Below, one piece after another: positions 5,197-7,269 of a stretch of DNA of 7,269 nt. Position numbers and translations under genes: made by a program. The stretch is from Hyphomicrobiaceae bacterium. GTDB taxonomy: Bacteria; Pseudomonadota; Alphaproteobacteria; Rhizobiales; Hyphomicrobiaceae. The notes below the pieces were generated by a model. It saw only the letters and a program-made list of their open reading frames with translations, searched no databases and was not told the origin of the DNA. Numbering within the stretch: position 1 is the stretch's first letter; every line of letters starts with the position of its first letter. Where the stretch lies: positions 1 to 7,269 of the forward strand of contig JAFMSC010000209.1 in assembly GCA_017353825.1 (NCBI GenBank). Direction: 5' to 3'.

Positions 5197-7116
5197 TCAC
5201 GGGCCCAGATCGGCGAGCGGCACGGTGGGGGTGGTTCCAGGCAGCGGCAGCGGCGGAAGGCCTTCGTGGGCGAGCAGCATGACCTCGCGCCAGAGCTTGG
5301 CGGGCAGCGTGCCGCCGGCGACGCGCTTCATAGCGCGACGGTCGTCGTTGCCCACCCACACGCCGCCGACGTAGTGCGCCGTGTAGCCGATGAACCAGGC
5401 GTCGCGGAAATCCTGCGCGGTGCCGGTCTTGCCGCACGCTGGATGCAGCGGAATGGCGGCGTTCTTGCCGGTGCCGAACACCAGCGCGGCGTTGAGCATG
5501 TCGTTGAGAGCCCCCACCTGCTGCGGAGCCACCACACTGGCCGTGGTAGGGGTCGGCCGCTGGTAGAGCACGCGGCCAGGCCAGTTTCCTGGGCTGCTGC
5601 GGATGCTCCTGACGATATGCGGCTCAATGAGACGGCCGCCGCTGGCGAGCGCGCCATAGGCGCCCGTCAGCTCCATGAGCGTCACTTCCGAGGTGCCGAG
5701 CGCCAGCGTGGCATCGTTGCGCAATTCTGAGGCGATGCCCAGCCTGTGCGCGGTATCTGCCGCCCTGCTGACGCCCACGCTGAGGGTGAGCCGTACCGAG
5801 ACGGAGTTGAGTGAGCGCGCCAACGCCTCGCGCAGCGTGACAAGGCCGGCGTAGTGACCGTTGAAGTTGCGCGGGCTCCACCCTTTGTGGACGATGGGGG
5901 CGTCCTTGACAATGCTGTCGGGCGTCAGTCCGCTCTCCAGGGCCGTCAGGTAGATGAACGGCTTGAACGCCGATCCCGGCTGGCGGTGCGCGCGCAGGGC
6001 ACGGTTGAACTGGCTCTCGGCGTAGGACTGGCCGCCCACCAGGACGGCGATGCCGCCTTCCATATCGAGCAGCACGAGCGCCGCCTGGCTTGCGTCGACG
6101 GTGGCGCCCTCGGTGACGATGAGGTTGTGCACGATCTGCTGGGCGCGCCGCTGCAGGTTCGCGTCGACGGTGGTCTCGACGATGATGTCGCCGCCGCCGG
6201 CGACGAGCAGGGGCAGCTGATCGAGGGCGGCATCCACGGCGTACTCCACGCCCGTGTCCCCGCGCATCACCTGCCAGTCCGCAAAGTGCACCTCGCTGAT
6301 CACGCTGGGCTGGCCTTCATCGGCCGGGACGAAGCCGGCCTCCACCATCTTGGCCAGCACCATCTGGCCACGTTCGCGCGCCAGGTTCGGGTTCCACGCG
6401 GGCGAGTAGCGCGAAGGAGCCTTGAGCAGGCCCGCCAGCACCGCGGCCTCCCCGAGCGTCAGTTCACGTGCGCTCTTCTCGAAGAAGCGGCGTGAGGCGG
6501 CCTCGACGCCATAGACGCCGGCGCCGAAATAGACGCGGTTGAGATAGAGCTCCAGGATGTCAGGCTTGCTCAGCCGCGTCTCCAGCCACAGCGCCAGGAT
6601 CAGCTCCTCCAGCTTGCGCGCCAGCGTGCGCTCGGAGTTGAGGATGATGTTCTTGGCGAGCTGCTGGGTGATGGTGGAGCCGCCCTGCACGACGCGGCCT
6701 GCTCGCAGGTTGGTCACCATCGCGCGGCTGAGCCCGCTCACGTCGATGCCCCAGTGGGAGAAGAAGCGCCGGTCCTCGATGGCAAGTACGGCATCGATGA
6801 GGTGGCGTGGCAGCAGGTCGATGGGCACGTAGGGGGCGGCACCGCGTTCGGCCAGCACCGACCCGTCGCGGGCAAGGATGCGCACCACGGGTGCCTTGTC
6901 CTTCTGGCGCAGCGCCAGCGGGTCGGGAATGGTCTTGGTGTAGTACGAGAAGGCCGCGCCGAGGACCAGCGCGACGGCCATCACGGGATAGATCACGAGC
7001 GCCCCAAGAAACCGCAGGGGCCGCAAGCGGCGGCGGCGTCTTGAAGGGCGCTGGGGCTGCTGCGGGCCGCCGGCCGGCTGCGTCCGAGGCGCATGATATG
7101 CGTCAAAGATGCCCAT
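5197..7116 (-). CDS. Bifunctional class A penicillin-binding protein (PBP1A family)
   Basis: 639 residues. It polymerises lipid II into glycan strands and cross-links the peptides, acting at the outer face of the inner membrane. The order is a basic cytoplasmic tail (RRRRR at 26-30), one membrane anchor (about 36-58), a GT51 transglycosylase domain (about 90-260) and a transpeptidase domain (about 340-610). Transglycosylase motifs are AIEDRRFFSHWG with catalytic E114, QGGSTITQQLAKN (144-156) and RKLEE with E171. Transpeptidase motifs are SAFK with nucleophile S382 and K385, SLN (435-437) and KTG (563-565). All catalytic residues are present. It is shorter than E. coli PBP1a/1b (about 850) and appears to lack the OB-like insert, like other compact alphaproteobacterial PBPs. 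ATG 7116 is preferred; GAGGGAG lies 12 bases upstream, a rather long gap, and an in-frame TTG eight codons earlier with GGAGAG before it is the alternative. It is convergent with the broken phosphodiesterase fragment. Confidence 0.95.
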   Translation of the reverse strand: MGIFDAYHAPRTQPAGGPQQPQRPSRRRRRLRPLRFLGALVIYPVMAVALVLGAAFSYYTKTIPDPLALRQKDKAPVVRILARDGSVLAERGAAPYVPIDLLPRHLIDAVLAIEDRRFFSHWGIDVSGLSRAMVTNLRAGRVVQGGSTITQQLAKNIILNSERTLARKLEELILALWLETRLSKPDILELYLNRVYFGAGVYGVEAASRRFFEKSARELTLGEAAVLAGLLKAPSRYSPAWNPNLARERGQMVLAKMVEAGFVPADEGQPSVISEVHFADWQVMRGDTGVEYAVDAALDQLPLLVAGGGDIIVETTVDANLQRRAQQIVHNLIVTEGATVDASQAALVLLDMEGGIAVLVGGQSYAESQFNRALRAHRQPGSAFKPFIYLTALESGLTPDSIVKDAPIVHKGWSPRNFNGHYAGLVTLREALARSLNSVSVRLTLSVGVSRAADTAHRLGIASELRNDATLALGTSEVTLMELTGAYGALASGGRLIEPHIVRSIRSSPGNWPGRVLYQRPTPTTASVVAPQQVGALNDMLNAALVFGTGKNAAIPLHPACGKTGTAQDFRDAWFIGYTAHYVGGVWVGNDDRRAMKRVAGGTLPAKLWREVMLLAHEGLPPLPLPGTTPTVPLADLGP

Positions 7117-7203
7117 CGCCCAGCGCGGCTCCCTCAACGCAACTCTCCGCGCGGCGGCCCCCGCCACCCGCCGGGGCAACCTACGCTGGGCTGCTTAAGG
7201 AGC

Positions 7204-7217
7204 GGTTAAACCTAACC
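7204..7217. repeat. Short inverted repeat upstream of the penicillin-binding protein gene
   Basis: GGTTA (7204-7208) and TAACC (7213-7217) form a 14-bp dyad in an AT-rich stretch (about 7199-7236) that also holds the palindrome GAAATTTC (7228-7235). It lies 88 bases upstream of the start codon in the likely promoter region. No -35/-10 pair is convincing. Confidence 0.35.
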
Positions 7218-7269
7218 AAACATATTTGAAATTTCAGCCACCTCGGGCGAGGTTTTCCAGCTTCTGGGT

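Noticed and set aside
5854..6495. Plus-strand open frame within the penicillin-binding protein gene
   Set aside because: It is antisense to an intact enzyme with all catalytic motifs and has no recognisable product.
1..7269. CRISPR array, tRNA/rRNA gene, transposase or integrase
   Set aside because: No regular repeat-spacer pattern, no cloverleaf or rRNA segment and no mobile-element protein was found on either strand.

Overview
The window looks like chromosomal DNA of a GC-rich alphaproteobacterium, most likely of the order Hyphomicrobiales (Rhizobiales). The clearest marker is ribosomal protein S4, whose sequence reads like the rhizobial type throughout. The RNA methyltransferase next to rpsD and the small secreted protein also fit that group. 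The genus cannot be named from sequence alone. No tRNA, rRNA, CRISPR array, transposase or integrase is visible, so this is mostly ordinary core chromosome with one clearly decayed locus.

Layout. (1) 139-1176 (+): a bacterial deoxyhypusine-synthase-like enzyme with the catalytic lysine kept, probably making a polyamine rather than hypusine. (2) 1177-1422: a spacer with a GC-rich hairpin and a 33-bp near-perfect inverted repeat, then the likely start signals of the next gene. (3) 1423-2667 (+): a SpoU/TrmJ-type RNA 2'-O-methyltransferase with all three knot motifs, preceded in frame by about 155 unrecognised residues carrying four closely spaced cysteines. (4) 2784-3389 (+): a small exported protein of unknown function. 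(5) 3454-3641: a good sigma70-type promoter and a structured leader, then rpsD (3642-4259, +). (6) 4347-5141: two pieces of one broken phosphodiesterase/nucleotide-pyrophosphatase-type gene, head to head: a frameshifted C-terminal part on the minus strand and an intact-looking N-terminal part with signal peptide on the plus strand. The middle of the gene is missing. (7) 5197-7116 (-): a bifunctional class A penicillin-binding protein with complete transglycosylase and transpeptidase motifs, followed by a hairpin terminator candidate.

How they work together. The methyltransferase and S4 both serve translation (RNA modification and 30S assembly). The polyamine-type enzyme, the secreted protein and the penicillin-binding protein are functionally separate, and apart from possible cotranscription of the methyltransferase and the secreted protein I see no operon. 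The points most worth a second look are the unrecognised N-terminal domain on the methyltransferase, the inverted remains of the phosphodiesterase gene, and the rpsD leader. I did not find a clear new multi-gene system.
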